Shown here piece by piece: positions 1 to 8,509 of a stretch of 64,000 bases of DNA. The notes beneath the pieces were generated by a model, which was given only the letters and a program-made list of their open reading frames with translations, ran no database searches and was not told the origin of the DNA. The position numbers were made by a program, and so were the translations under genes. Location: the NCBI GenBank assembly GCA_029259775.1, contig JAJDEN010000045.1, positions 124,001-188,000 of the forward strand. The letters run 5' to 3'. Every line of letters begins with the position of its first letter. Position 1 is the first letter of the stretch. Source of the DNA: Planctomycetota bacterium. Lineage in GTDB: Bacteria; Planctomycetota; PLA2; JAEUHO01.

Positions 1-1
1 C

Positions 2-235
2 GCCACGTGTGCGACCAACTGCACGTACGACAACATCCGCATGGTGAACACACGCTCGCAGAAGGGGGCCTTCTACATCGACGCGCAGAGCATGCCGCAC
101 ATGAAGGCGACGAAGTGCGACCTCTGCGTGACGCAGATCGGCGGCCCCGCGTGCGAGCGCGCGTGCCCGCACAACGCCTTGAAGCGGATCGACCTCGCCA
201 ACGTCGACAATCTGGCCGGCTGGGTGCGGCGATGA
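2..235 (+). CDS. Fe-S cluster protein, C-terminal part (cut by window start)
   Basis: The first 77 codons visible are the end of a 4Fe-4S ferredoxin-type protein; the start lies before the window. Cysteines are seen as C-x3-C at the very beginning, then KCDLC, then C-x3-CP followed by H, which is the classic two-cluster arrangement of electron-transfer subunits such as those of the NrfC/PsrB/DMSO-reductase B type. It probably sits in the cytoplasm or on the inner face of the membrane and passes electrons to the next gene. Its TGA stop overlaps the ATG of the membrane protein at 232 (ATGA), so the two are translationally coupled. Full length and exact family cannot be judged from this fragment. 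Confidence 0.8.
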   Translation, partial: ATCATNCTYDNIRMVNTRSQKGAFYIDAQSMPHMKATKCDLCVTQIGGPACERACPHNALKRIDLANVDNLAGWVRR

Positions 236-1053
236 CGCGGGTGTTCGCCAGGCGCCTACGCAACGGGTCCATCCTCGTGGCTGCGATCGCGGGCCTGCTG
301 CTCTGGTACGGCCGCCAGGACGATCCCCTGGATCAGCCGCAGCGCGTGACGGGTTGGCTCCTGGTCGCGCTCGTTGCGTTCCTGGCGCTCTACAGCGTGC
401 GCAAGAAGCTCGCCGTCGTCCCCCTAGGCAGCTCGGCGACCTGGCTGCAATGGCACGTGTACATCGGCCTCTTCGGAATCGTCTTGTTCGTGACGCACAA
501 CGGATGGCACGCGCCGACGGGGACGCTCGAGTCGGTTCTCGCCGTGCTCTTCGTTCTCGTCACTGCGAGCGGCCTCGGCGGGCTCCATGTCTCCCGGCGG
601 ATCCCGCCGCGGCTTGCGCGGCGCGGCGAGGAGGTGATCTACGAGCGTGTGCCGGCGTTCATCCACCGCTTGGCCGGTCGCGCGCAGGAACTGGCCCTGG
701 AGTCGGTGACGAAGACACGCTCGCGCGCCATCGCCGACTTCCACGCGGCGGAGTTGGCGGGCTTTCTCGCGCGTCCCACGGACCGGCTCGAGCACATCCT
801 GGGATGGGGCACTGCCCATCGCCGGCGCGAGCACGCGATGGCGGAGTTCCGTACGTGCCTTGGCCCGGAAGAGACGCCGGTCTTCGATGCCCTGACGGAT
901 CTGGTGCGGCGGAAGGAGGATCTCGACTTCCACCGTGCCAACCAGGGCTTGCTGAAGTACTGGTTCTTCGTCCATGTCCCGCTCACGCACGCCCTTCTCC
1001 TGTTCACGGCAGCGCACGTCGTCGTCGTACATGCGTTCGGCGGTGGCCGATGA
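232..1053 (+). CDS. Cytochrome-b-like integral membrane protein
   Basis: A 273-residue protein with about four hydrophobic segments: near residues 10-25, 40-55, 75-130 (two) and a last one at about 250-268. Histidines lie in or next to the membrane segments (WHVYIG, VTHNGW, and PLTHALLL followed by AAHVVVVHAFG near the C-terminus), as expected for a membrane-bound b-type heme or a quinone-oxidising anchor. The middle (about 125-245) is a charged soluble region. ATG 232 was chosen because it overlaps the stop of the Fe-S gene, and the upstream part of the same open frame has no plausible protein character. Its stop overlaps the start of the multiheme cytochrome at 1050 (ATGA), so all are one operon. 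It likely links the Fe-S protein to the periplasmic hemes. I do not recognise a named family. Confidence 0.75.
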   Translation: MTRVFARRLRNGSILVAAIAGLLLWYGRQDDPLDQPQRVTGWLLVALVAFLALYSVRKKLAVVPLGSSATWLQWHVYIGLFGIVLFVTHNGWHAPTGTLESVLAVLFVLVTASGLGGLHVSRRIPPRLARRGEEVIYERVPAFIHRLAGRAQELALESVTKTRSRAIADFHAAELAGFLARPTDRLEHILGWGTAHRRREHAMAEFRTCLGPEETPVFDALTDLVRRKEDLDFHRANQGLLKYWFFVHVPLTHALLLFTAAHVVVVHAFGGGR

Positions 1054-3203
1054 CCGAGAAGCTGCAGGAGTTCGGATTCCGCGACTCGTCGTACGAGCGG
1101 GTGGAACAGCCCTGGCAATGCGGTCGGCTCGACGAAGGCCCGTGTCCGCTCGGCCCCGGTCCCCGCGGCAGTTGTGGAGGCAGAGCGGGATGCCGACCGC
1201 TGGCGCACGCCTCGGCGGCGGGATTCCGCTGCGCTCGGCTGAAGGAGCACGGTGGCCCGTGCACGGAGGGCCCCTCCGCCGGCGGGGGCTGCGCGATCGA
1301 GCTGACCGCCTGCCGGCCTGTGCACAGCGTGCGCGGCCGTCGCACCATCGTCGTGCGCATGAGCTTCGCGTTCACCCTGGGTGTGTTGCTCCTGCTCCTG
1401 TTCGGGCCGGCGCGAGACGACTTCGTGAATCCGGGTGCGCTCTCCGACGCCCACCATCGCCTAGGGCTTGATTGCGCCGGCTGCCATGGAGCTGCCGAAG
1501 GGGGCGCCGTCGACTGGCTGCGCTGGGCGTTGGATGGCAACGTCGACAGCGACATGGCGAACCGCTGCAAGCAGTGCCACATGTTGAGCGACGACCAGGC
1601 ACCTCGCAATCCGCACGGTCTGACGGACGAGCGCCTACGCGAGCTCCGAGCAGGTCAACTCGGTGGGGAGGGTGCCGCAGCTGACTGGATGGTCCCGACG
1701 ATGTCGTGCAGCGCCTGCCATCAGGAGCACCGCGGCCGCGAGCGCAAGCTCACGGCCACGTCCGACGCGGACTGCCAGGGCTGCCACGTGCGGAGCTTCG
1801 CTTCGTTCGAGAAGGGCCATCCCGAGTTCCCCGCCGCGTGGCCTCACGAACAGCGCCAGCCGGTGGCCTTCGACCACAAGGCCCACTACGGCGGACTCTT
1901 CGCCAAGGGTGCCGGGGAAGCGGGACCGTCGCTCGCCGCGTGGGGCGAACCGCGCTGCACGATCTGCCACGAGCCCGACGCCGCGGGTCGCGACATGCGC
2001 CCGCGCTTCGAGCAGCACTGCCAGGTCTGCCACGGCGGTCGCATGACGTACCGCGGCGGCTCTGTCGACGACATGGCGCTGCGCTTCGTGCAGTTCCCCT
2101 GGTTCGACGAGGGGGCGCGTCCCGAGGGATGGTCGGAGGAGTTCGGCGCCATGGATCCGTCCGAGGTCTCCATCTCGGTGGAGATGAGGATCCTGCTCGG
2201 GGACGATGCGGGCACGTACACGCGCCTGATGGCCCGCGTGGACGAGGACGAGCGCTCGCCCGAGGCCTTCCTCGAGATGGGGGAGGACGCGCAGGCGGAT
2301 GTCACGGCGTTCCTCACGGCCCTGAAGCGCATGCTCACGGAACTGGCCCAAGCCGACCGCGAGCAGGCGCTGGCAGCTCTCGCCCGGCGCTTCGAGGCGT
2401 CGCTGGGCGTAAAGCCGACCCAGGCCGAGCGCGAGTTGCTATGGCCGGCGGCGCTGCAGAAGCGGGCGGGGGAGGCCCTGAAGGCTTGGTTCGCCGAGGG
2501 CGAAGCGGGGGACGACGCCGGCCCTGCGCGCTTCCGCGTCGATGCGGAGAACTTCTGTCTGGATCTAACGCCCATCTTCCAACGGCGAGCGCCCGACCGT
2601 GCGCACGGCGATCCGACGTTGCAGGCTTGGATCCCGTTCATCCTGCGGAGGCTCGAGCGCGAGCGCCCGCTGGTGGGGGCCGACGTCGCCAGGCGGATTC
2701 CGGCCGGCATCCAACGCTGCCTGAAGTGCCACAACGTCGACCGCGCCGCGGACGGCACGCTGCAGGTCGACTGGACGGGCCATGAGATCAGGCGCCGCGA
2801 GCGACTCGACCGCTTCGTCCACGCGCCGCATCTGGGGCAAGACCTCGCGGCCCTGCGCGGTGCGGCGCCCCTGCCGGCATGGGCGCGGCTGCCGGCGCTG
2901 GAGGGTGACCCCCTCATGCGGAACTGCTTGACCTGCCACGTGCCGACGGAACACGACGCGCACGATGACTTCTTCCTGCACTTCTTCCAGGGCGCCAAGG
3001 ACGGCGTGGTGCCCGGACGCACGAAGGCTCACGGGGCGCGTAGCAACTTCAGCGGAATCTCGAGAGCGCTGTGTGCGACATGCCACGCGCCGGGCCAGGT
3101 CCGTAGCGATTGCCTCACCTGCCACGTGTACCACCCCGGCGCGCGCGCGACGCGCGCCGAGCGTCCCGGCGTCGCTCGAGGCGGAGGCGCCCCGGGCCGC
3201 TAG
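1050..3203 (+). CDS. Membrane-anchored ten-heme c-type cytochrome with Cys-rich N-terminus
   Basis: A 717-residue protein with ten CxxCH heme-binding motifs at about residues 142, 173, 220, 242, 303, 324, 557, 626, 675 and 688. They form a group of six, then a heme-free stretch of about 230 residues, then four. One hydrophobic segment (about 99-121) would anchor it with the hemes in the periplasm. Before it are about 95 residues with two copies of a four-cysteine unit: C24, C32, C42, C48 and C61, C71, C81, C88. Both share C-x-RL, GPC-x2-GP, G-x-C and CRP. ATG 1050 overlaps the previous stop (ATGA). The neighbours (Fe-S protein, cytochrome-b-like protein, porin downstream) suggest a multi-step electron conduit across the envelope. 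Donor and acceptor are unknown. It is not recognisably MtrA. Confidence 0.9.
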   Translation: MTEKLQEFGFRDSSYERVEQPWQCGRLDEGPCPLGPGPRGSCGGRAGCRPLAHASAAGFRCARLKEHGGPCTEGPSAGGGCAIELTACRPVHSVRGRRTIVVRMSFAFTLGVLLLLLFGPARDDFVNPGALSDAHHRLGLDCAGCHGAAEGGAVDWLRWALDGNVDSDMANRCKQCHMLSDDQAPRNPHGLTDERLRELRAGQLGGEGAAADWMVPTMSCSACHQEHRGRERKLTATSDADCQGCHVRSFASFEKGHPEFPAAWPHEQRQPVAFDHKAHYGGLFAKGAGEAGPSLAAWGEPRCTICHEPDAAGRDMRPRFEQHCQVCHGGRMTYRGGSVDDMALRFVQFPWFDEGARPEGWSEEFGAMDPSEVSISVEMRILLGDDAGTYTRLMARVDEDERSPEAFLEMGEDAQADVTAFLTALKRMLTELAQADREQALAALARRFEASLGVKPTQAERELLWPAALQKRAGEALKAWFAEGEAGDDAGPARFRVDAENFCLDLTPIFQRRAPDRAHGDPTLQAWIPFILRRLERERPLVGADVARRIPAGIQRCLKCHNVDRAADGTLQVDWTGHEIRRRERLDRFVHAPHLGQDLAALRGAAPLPAWARLPALEGDPLMRNCLTCHVPTEHDAHDDFFLHFFQGAKDGVVPGRTKAHGARSNFSGISRALCATCHAPGQVRSDCLTCHVYHPGARATRAERPGVARGGGAPGR

Positions 3204-3321
3204 ATGGGCCTCTACGGGCCGGATGCGGGCGCGTGACGCAAGCGGCGACCAGCACCTAGGATCTGCGAAGCGCACGTCCTACACTGGCGCCTTCGGCGGT
3301 AGGGCGCGGCTGGGAGCAGGC

Positions 3322-4884
3322 ATGAGACGACGCACGGGAGCGGCCGCGCTGATTGATGGACGTAGCCGTGCGCTGCTCCTGCCCTTCGTCGTCCTCCTTG
3401 CCCTGGTCGTTGGGGCGACGGTCGCTGCGGCGATGTTCGCACCCCGTGCGTTCGCGGAGGAGCCGCCTCCCGCAGCGCCGCCGGAGGCAGGGGCTGAGGA
3501 CGCGCCCGAGGATGCCGCCGAGGATGCTAGCAAGGACGGCGCCAAGGACGCCGCCAAGGACGGCGCCAAGGACGGCGCCAAGGACGCGCCCAAGGAGCCG
3601 GATCAGCGTCCCCTTCTCACCCGGCTCTGGGAGGACAAGGGCGTCTTCGTCGACGACCCGAAGGGACCCCAGGTCCGCCTCTTCCTCCGCGGCTCCGCCG
3701 ACCAGTTCAGCGTGCACGACGACGACTACACGCGGCCGCTCGTGGACACGGGACGCGTCGACGCGCGAGGCCAGCCGATCTTCGCGCGCGGTGGTCGCCT
3801 CGGCAACACGCGCAGTGGCGAGGCCCACCCACGCATCGAGGGCGGCGTCGAGGGTCGGATCAAGCCCGACGTGCCCTTCACCGTCGGCTTCGAGGCGACG
3901 CCGGACACCTACGGGATCCGCGACGTGTTCCTCGACACCAACTTGCTGGCGCTCATGACCTGCAACGACTGCACCCCGACGCTGCGGATCGGGAACTTCA
4001 TCGAGCCCATCGGGCTCGAGCAGAACACCCCCGGCTGGCACCGGACGTTCCTGACCCGCTCCGCGGCTTCCGAGACGTTCGGCTTCGGTCACAGCCTCGG
4101 CGTGATGGCCCACCAAGGGCTCTACGGCGGCCGGCTGGGCTACGCCCTCGGCTACTTCTACAGCCCCGAAGGCAAGAACGGTGCGTTCAGCAACCGGCAG
4201 ACCGATCAGACGGTCGTGCGCGACGGCCATGGCCCGAGCGGCCGGCTCTGGTGGATGCCGTCCATCAATCCGAACCGGCTCTGCCACCGCCTGATGCTGG
4301 CTGCCTCCGTGGCCGTCCGCACGGACATGTCCGGCATCCAGCTTCGTTCGCGACCCGAGTCGTACACGTTCGGCTACGCGATCGATACCGACTTCAGCAC
4401 CGACGGGGGGGGCGTCCCGCTGCTCGACGACGCGGACTCAGCCGTCTTCATGGGTGTCGAGGCCTCGTGGGTGCGTGGTCGCTGGTTTGCCCAGGCCGAA
4501 TACTTCGCGAGCCGCATCAACTCGACACGCGGCGGCGACCCGACGTTCCATGGCGGCTACGTCATGGCAGGTCTGTGGCTGACCGGCGAGTGCCGGCGTC
4601 TGGCCTGCGGAGCGCTGCATCCCTCCCGCATCTGCCGGCCCGTGGACCCGTGCGAGGATCGCTGCGCGCGGGGCGGGCTCGAACTTGCCGCCCGCTTCAC
4701 GCATGTGGACCTCAATGACGGCAACATCGCCGGGGGCACCATGAACAACCTCGCGCTCGAGCTGAACTGGTGGCTGCGCGACAGCGGCCGCCTGATGTTC
4801 AGCTACATCCGATCGCGGGTCGACGACGGCACGGTCGATGAACCGATCCACGTCCTGCAGATGAGCGTGCAGTTCGGGCTCTAG
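3322..4884 (+). CDS. Phosphate-selective porin O/P-type outer-membrane channel
   Basis: A 520-residue protein. An Arg-rich n-region and hydrophobic segment (about 17-45) ending near AFAEE look like a long signal peptide. Next come a Pro/Ala/Asp/Lys linker with a five-fold Lys-Asp-Gly-Ala repeat (about 71-90) and a beta-rich body. Porin O/P (PF07396-like) features include GGVEGRIKPD, FLDTNLLAL, LRIGNFIEPIGLEQ, the YALGYFYSP region, and a C-terminus ending in Phe-Gly-Leu after alternating hydrophobic residues, typical of outer-membrane barrels. Extra cysteine pairs (CNDC and a cluster near residues 435-455) are unusual for a porin. It lies 118 nt behind the multiheme cytochrome and may form the outer-membrane end of that system, or may be a separate anion porin. 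Its TAG overlaps the stop of the convergent glycosyltransferase (shared CTAG). Confidence 0.85.
   Translation: MRRRTGAAALIDGRSRALLLPFVVLLALVVGATVAAAMFAPRAFAEEPPPAAPPEAGAEDAPEDAAEDASKDGAKDAAKDGAKDGAKDAPKEPDQRPLLTRLWEDKGVFVDDPKGPQVRLFLRGSADQFSVHDDDYTRPLVDTGRVDARGQPIFARGGRLGNTRSGEAHPRIEGGVEGRIKPDVPFTVGFEATPDTYGIRDVFLDTNLLALMTCNDCTPTLRIGNFIEPIGLEQNTPGWHRTFLTRSAASETFGFGHSLGVMAHQGLYGGRLGYALGYFYSPEGKNGAFSNRQTDQTVVRDGHGPSGRLWWMPSINPNRLCHRLMLAASVAVRTDMSGIQLRSRPESYTFGYAIDTDFSTDGGGVPLLDDADSAVFMGVEASWVRGRWFAQAEYFASRINSTRGGDPTFHGGYVMAGLWLTGECRRLACGALHPSRICRPVDPCEDRCARGGLELAARFTHVDLNDGNIAGGTMNNLALELNWWLRDSGRLMFSYIRSRVDDGTVDEPIHVLQMSVQFGL
3532..3591 (+). repeat. Five tandem 12-bp units inside the porin gene
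   Basis: Units of the form AAGGACGGCGCC start at 3532, 3544, 3556, 3568 and 3580; the second and the last differ slightly. They encode a Lys-Asp-Gly/Ala-Ala periplasmic linker just after the signal segment. Copy number could vary between strains because changes keep the frame. Confidence 0.9.
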
Positions 4885-6176
4885 GGCCCGCGTCGCCAGC
4901 GAGCGAGGCGCGCGGGCGAGACGCCCAGCCGCCAGCCGAGCAGGACCGCTTGATTGCGGAGCGTGCCGCGGATCGTGCCGTGCGTGCGCCAGTAGCGGGC
5001 GGAGGTCGATGCGCTGCCGTCGGCGATCACCACCTGGCCGAGGCGCTTGGCACGTTGGATCAGGTCGTAGTCCTCCATGATCGGCAGTTCCCGAAAGCCG
5101 CCGAGTTCCCGAAAGCGCCGGCGGGTGAGGAAGATCGCCTGATCGCCGTAGGGGAGCTGCTTGCGACGGCTGCGCCGGGCCACCCCGCGCTCGATGCGGC
5201 GGAGCCCCGCCCCTTCGCCGCGCAGCGCGAGGTCAAACGCTCCCGCGACCGCCTCGGGACGGCGCAGCGCTTCGCGCGCGAGCCGTTCGTAGCCGTCAGG
5301 CAGGTGCGTGTCCGCATGACAGAACAGCAGCAGCCCGCCGACGGCGGCCTCCGCGCCCGCGTTCATCTGCACGGCACGACCGGGCGCCGAGGCCACGATG
5401 CGCACGCCGCGCTTGCGGGCAATGTCCAGCGTCTCGTCGCTGCTGCCGCCGTCCGCGACAACCACCTCGGCGTCGCCGTGGCGCATCGCGACGTCGAGGG
5501 TCTCCGCCAACCGCGCGCCCTCGTTCCGCGTCGGCATGACCACCGTGACGCTGCGCTCGAGCTCCGTCTCACACGCTTCCAGGTCCTCCGGTCGGTCCAC
5601 GTCAGGCAGGGCCTCGAGCTGCGTGACGCGGAGATCGCTCGCAGCGGTGACCCGCAGCGTCTCTTCGAGCACGCGGTCCGTGCTCCAGGCGATGTCCTCG
5701 AAGAGCTCCGGATGCGGCCGCTGGACGCCTACGAGGTAGTAGCCGCCGTCCTCGGCGGGGCCCAGCACCACGTCGCCATGGCCCAGGGCGTCGAATGCGC
5801 GGGCCAGCAGGTCGACGGTGATCGCCGGGCAATCCGTGCCGATCACCACGATGCGGCCCGCACCTGCCTCCGCGCTTTCGTGCACGGCCCGCGCCAGCCG
5901 GGCTCCGAGATCGCCCTCGCCCTGCGGGCGCAGGCGCCGTCCGCGGCCGAACATCGAGGTCAGCTTCGTCTCATCGCCACCGGCGTAGCGCAGCTCGACG
6001 TGCACGCCGCGCTCGCGCGCCAGGCGGTCGGTGATGCGCAGCGTGTGCTGCGTCATGCGCCGCTGGACGTGGGCCGCGCCCTCCGGTCCGAGGGCCGGGA
6101 TCAGGCGCGTCTTCGTCGTCCCGGCTTCGGGCCAGCGGGCGAAGACGATCAGGTGTTCGATGGGGGCGTCGGTCAC
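4881..6176 (-). CDS. Fused arsenosugar-type glycosyltransferase (TIGR04282 + TIGR04283)
   Basis: A 431-residue protein with two sugar-nucleotide enzyme halves. The first (about 1-205) matches the TIGR04282/DUF2064 type: LIVFARWPEAGTTKTRL near the start, IGTDCPAI, and GPAEDGGYYLVG. The second (about 210-431) is a GT2-like transferase of the TIGR04283 type: VVMPTRNEGARL, VVADGGSSDET, FCHADTHLP and PIMEDYDL. In many genomes these are two adjacent genes in arsenosugar clusters; here they are one chain. GTG 6176 is preferred because it overlaps the TGA of the upstream flavoprotein gene (GTGA); an ATG at 6227 in the same frame would overlap that gene by 55 nt. The context (ArsS, ArsM) supports a role in attaching or modifying the sugar part of arsenosugars, which is inferred. 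Confidence 0.85.
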   Translation of the reverse strand: MTDAPIEHLIVFARWPEAGTTKTRLIPALGPEGAAHVQRRMTQHTLRITDRLARERGVHVELRYAGGDETKLTSMFGRGRRLRPQGEGDLGARLARAVHESAEAGAGRIVVIGTDCPAITVDLLARAFDALGHGDVVLGPAEDGGYYLVGVQRPHPELFEDIAWSTDRVLEETLRVTAASDLRVTQLEALPDVDRPEDLEACETELERSVTVVMPTRNEGARLAETLDVAMRHGDAEVVVADGGSSDETLDIARKRGVRIVASAPGRAVQMNAGAEAAVGGLLLFCHADTHLPDGYERLAREALRRPEAVAGAFDLALRGEGAGLRRIERGVARRSRRKQLPYGDQAIFLTRRRFRELGGFRELPIMEDYDLIQRAKRLGQVVIADGSASTSARYWRTHGTIRGTLRNQAVLLGWRLGVSPARLARWRRGP

Positions 6177-7705
6177 GTCCAGAACAAGATACGGTCCTTC
6201 ATGCGAAGCAGACGCGTCTTGAACCACGCATCCGCCGCCCGCTTGATGGCTTCGGCCTGCGTCGGGTAGGGGTGGATCACGCTCGCAAGCTGGTGCAGCT
6301 TGATGCCGTGGACCATCGCTGTCGTGAGTTCGCCGATCGATTCACCGGCGTGCTTCGAGACCAAGGTCGCGCCGAGGATCGTGCCGTTCGGCTTCACGTG
6401 CACGTGCAGTCGGCCCTGGGTCGCCGACTCCAGGATCGCCCGGTCGATGCCGGCCAGGTCGATGTCCACCGTCTCGAAGGCCGTGCCGGCCGCCTCCAGC
6501 TCGCGCGGATAGGCGCCGACGTGGGCGATCTCCGGCGCCGTGTACGTGCACCACGGCACCACGAGCTTCGAGGCCTTGGGCTTGAACGGCAGGAAGCCGA
6601 GCAAGGCGTTGCGCACCACGATGCGCGCCATCGCATCGGCCGCGTGCGTGAACTGGTACTTCGAGGCGATGTCGCCCGCCGCGAAGATGCGCTTGTTCGT
6701 CGTGCGCATGCGGTCGTCGACCTGCACACCCTTGGGCCCGTAGGCGACGCCCGCGGCCTCGAGGCCGAGACCCCTCGTGTTGGGCTCACGGCCCGCGGCG
6801 ACGAGCAGCTTGTCGACCACGACGTCGTAGGGGCCGTCGCTCGCCGTGCCCTGCATGCGGATGCCACCCTCGACCGCGCTCACCGCGAGATCCTTGCTGG
6901 CCGCGTGCACCTGTACGCCATCCTTCTCCAGCGCCGCCTGCACGACCTTCGCGCACGCCTCCTCCTCGACGGGGAGAAGCCGAGCATTGCGCTCGACCTG
7001 GTGGACCTCCGTGCCCAGGCGCGCGAAGGCCTGTGACATCTCGCAGCCGATCGCGCCGCCGCCGACGACACCCAGGCGCCGCGGCTGCTCGGTCAACTCG
7101 AAGAGATTCTCGTTCGTGAGGATCTCGACGTCCTCGATGCCGGGGATCGGCGGCACACCCGCGCGGGCGCCGGTGGCGATGCACGCTCGCTTGAACCGCA
7201 GTGTGGCGCCACCGACCTCGATGCTGTCGGGTCCGGAGAAGGTGCCCGAGCCCAGGTAGACGTTGACGCCCGCGTCGCTGAAACGCTGCGCGGAGTCGTG
7301 CGGCGCGATGCCCGCGCGCAGGCGCCGCAGGCGCTCCATGACGGCACCGAAGTCCACGTCCGGCCCCGCGCTGCCCTCTTCGAGCGAGCCGTCACCGCCG
7401 ATGCCGAAGAGGCCGGCATGCCGCACCTCCGCCGCGACGGCCGCAGCGCGCAGCAGGGCCTTGCTTGGCACGCAGCCGACGTTGAGGCAGTCGCCGCCCA
7501 TGAGGTGGCGTTCGATCAGCGCGACGGACTTGCCGAAACCTGCCGCGGCGATCGCTGTAATGAGCCCGGCCGTACCGGCGCCGATCACGACCATGTCGTA
7601 GGGCTTCTCCGGCGGCGTGGGATTGGTCCAGTCGGCGGGGTGGACGTTGTCGACGAGCTTCTGGTTGTGCTCGTCCATCGGCAGGACGGTGACGGCATCG
7701 ACCAT
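6173..7705 (-). CDS. MerA-like FAD/NAD(P) disulfide oxidoreductase
   Basis: A 510-residue class I pyridine-nucleotide disulfide oxidoreductase. It has the FAD-binding VVIGAGTAG near residue 39, the redox pair in GGDCLNVGCVPSK (C73, C78), a second dinucleotide fold at VVGGGAIGCE, the FAD motif FAAGDIA, and a C-terminal dimerisation domain with HPYPTQ. It lacks the N-terminal HMA domain and the C-terminal Cys pair of true mercuric reductase, so mercury reduction is not supported. Such proteins often sit beside a TVP38 gene, as here: ATG 7705 lies 2 nt after the TVP38 stop, and its own stop overlaps the GTG of the glycosyltransferase. The long upstream open frame overlapping TVP38 is not coding. 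The substrate is unknown. Confidence 0.88.
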   Translation of the reverse strand: MVDAVTVLPMDEHNQKLVDNVHPADWTNPTPPEKPYDMVVIGAGTAGLITAIAAAGFGKSVALIERHLMGGDCLNVGCVPSKALLRAAAVAAEVRHAGLFGIGGDGSLEEGSAGPDVDFGAVMERLRRLRAGIAPHDSAQRFSDAGVNVYLGSGTFSGPDSIEVGGATLRFKRACIATGARAGVPPIPGIEDVEILTNENLFELTEQPRRLGVVGGGAIGCEMSQAFARLGTEVHQVERNARLLPVEEEACAKVVQAALEKDGVQVHAASKDLAVSAVEGGIRMQGTASDGPYDVVVDKLLVAAGREPNTRGLGLEAAGVAYGPKGVQVDDRMRTTNKRIFAAGDIASKYQFTHAADAMARIVVRNALLGFLPFKPKASKLVVPWCTYTAPEIAHVGAYPRELEAAGTAFETVDIDLAGIDRAILESATQGRLHVHVKPNGTILGATLVSKHAGESIGELTTAMVHGIKLHQLASVIHPYPTQAEAIKRAADAWFKTRLLRMKDRILFWT

Positions 7706-7707
7706 GA

Positions 7708-8430
7708 TCAGGAACCCTCCTCGAGGGGTGCGTCGCCCGTCGCCGCTTCCGCCGCCTTCAGGCGGCCAGCGGCCTTGCGGCCAACGAAGAACAGCAGAAC
7801 GAACACGGCCAGGACCGCGCCGATGAGCAGCCACGGGATCTCGCCCGAGCTGATGGCTTCCAATACCGCGTCGGTCCCGGCTACGTAGAGGAACGTGCCG
7901 GGCAGCATGCAGATCCAGGAAACGATCACGTAGCGCCCGAAGCCGATGCGCGTCAGCCCGAAGGCGTAGTTCACGATGTTGAAGGGGAACAGGGGTACGA
8001 GGCGGATGATCGCGACGATCAGGGTCCCGTGCGAGGCCGTCAGGCGATCGATCTTCGCGAGCCCGGGCTTCTTCGACAGCCAACCCGCGACGTGGTCGCG
8101 CAGAACGTAGCGCGCGATGAGGAAGGCCAGCGCGGCGCCCAGCACCGAGGCGATGCTCACGTAGACCGTGCCCCACACGGCGCCGAATAGGCCGCCGGCG
8201 AGGATCGTGGGCACGGAGCCCGGCACCATCAGCACGGTCGCGAGTACGTAGAGCCCGATGAACGCCACGGGACCCCAGGCGCCGAGGCTCTCGATCCATG
8301 CGCGTGCCGCGCCGAGCCCGCTTTCGATGTCCACGAGCCGAGCCGCAACGAACAAGCCGATCAGGACGATGCCGAACAGCGCAGGCTTGATCCAGGCCTT
8401 GCCCTGCTTGGTCTCGGCCGCGTCGCTCAT
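7708..8430 (-). CDS. TVP38/TMEM64 (DedA-like, VTT domain) membrane protein
   Basis: A 240-residue integral membrane protein with about five or six hydrophobic segments, starting at 17-33. Family marks are the glycine-rich GGLFGAVWGTVYV stretch, the re-entrant-loop arginine region RLVPLFPFNIVNYAFGLT, and an FxxxPGTFLYV-like segment. Members of this superfamily move lipids or small solutes across the inner membrane, and several are linked to metal handling, but no substrate can be read from the sequence. It stands between arsS and the flavoprotein gene on the same strand and is very likely co-transcribed. The C-terminus is an Ala/Glu-rich soluble tail. Confidence 0.9.
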   Translation of the reverse strand: MSDAAETKQGKAWIKPALFGIVLIGLFVAARLVDIESGLGAARAWIESLGAWGPVAFIGLYVLATVLMVPGSVPTILAGGLFGAVWGTVYVSIASVLGAALAFLIARYVLRDHVAGWLSKKPGLAKIDRLTASHGTLIVAIIRLVPLFPFNIVNYAFGLTRIGFGRYVIVSWICMLPGTFLYVAGTDAVLEAISSGEIPWLLIGAVLAVFVLLFFVGRKAAGRLKAAEAATGDAPLEEGS

Positions 8431-8509
8431 GGCTCTCCCTCGATCGTCCCGGGTGTACAGGGGATCGACTCCGCACGGGGGGGTGAGGTTTCAGGCCCCT
8501 GCCGACCGG

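Noticed and set aside
354-1049. Longer start for the multiheme cytochrome
   Set aside because: This part overlaps the membrane-protein gene almost fully, and only ATG 1050 gives the ATGA coupling.
6173-7705. Mercuric reductase (MerA)
   Set aside because: The C-terminal cysteine pair and HMA domain of MerA are missing; only the general flavoprotein family is supported.
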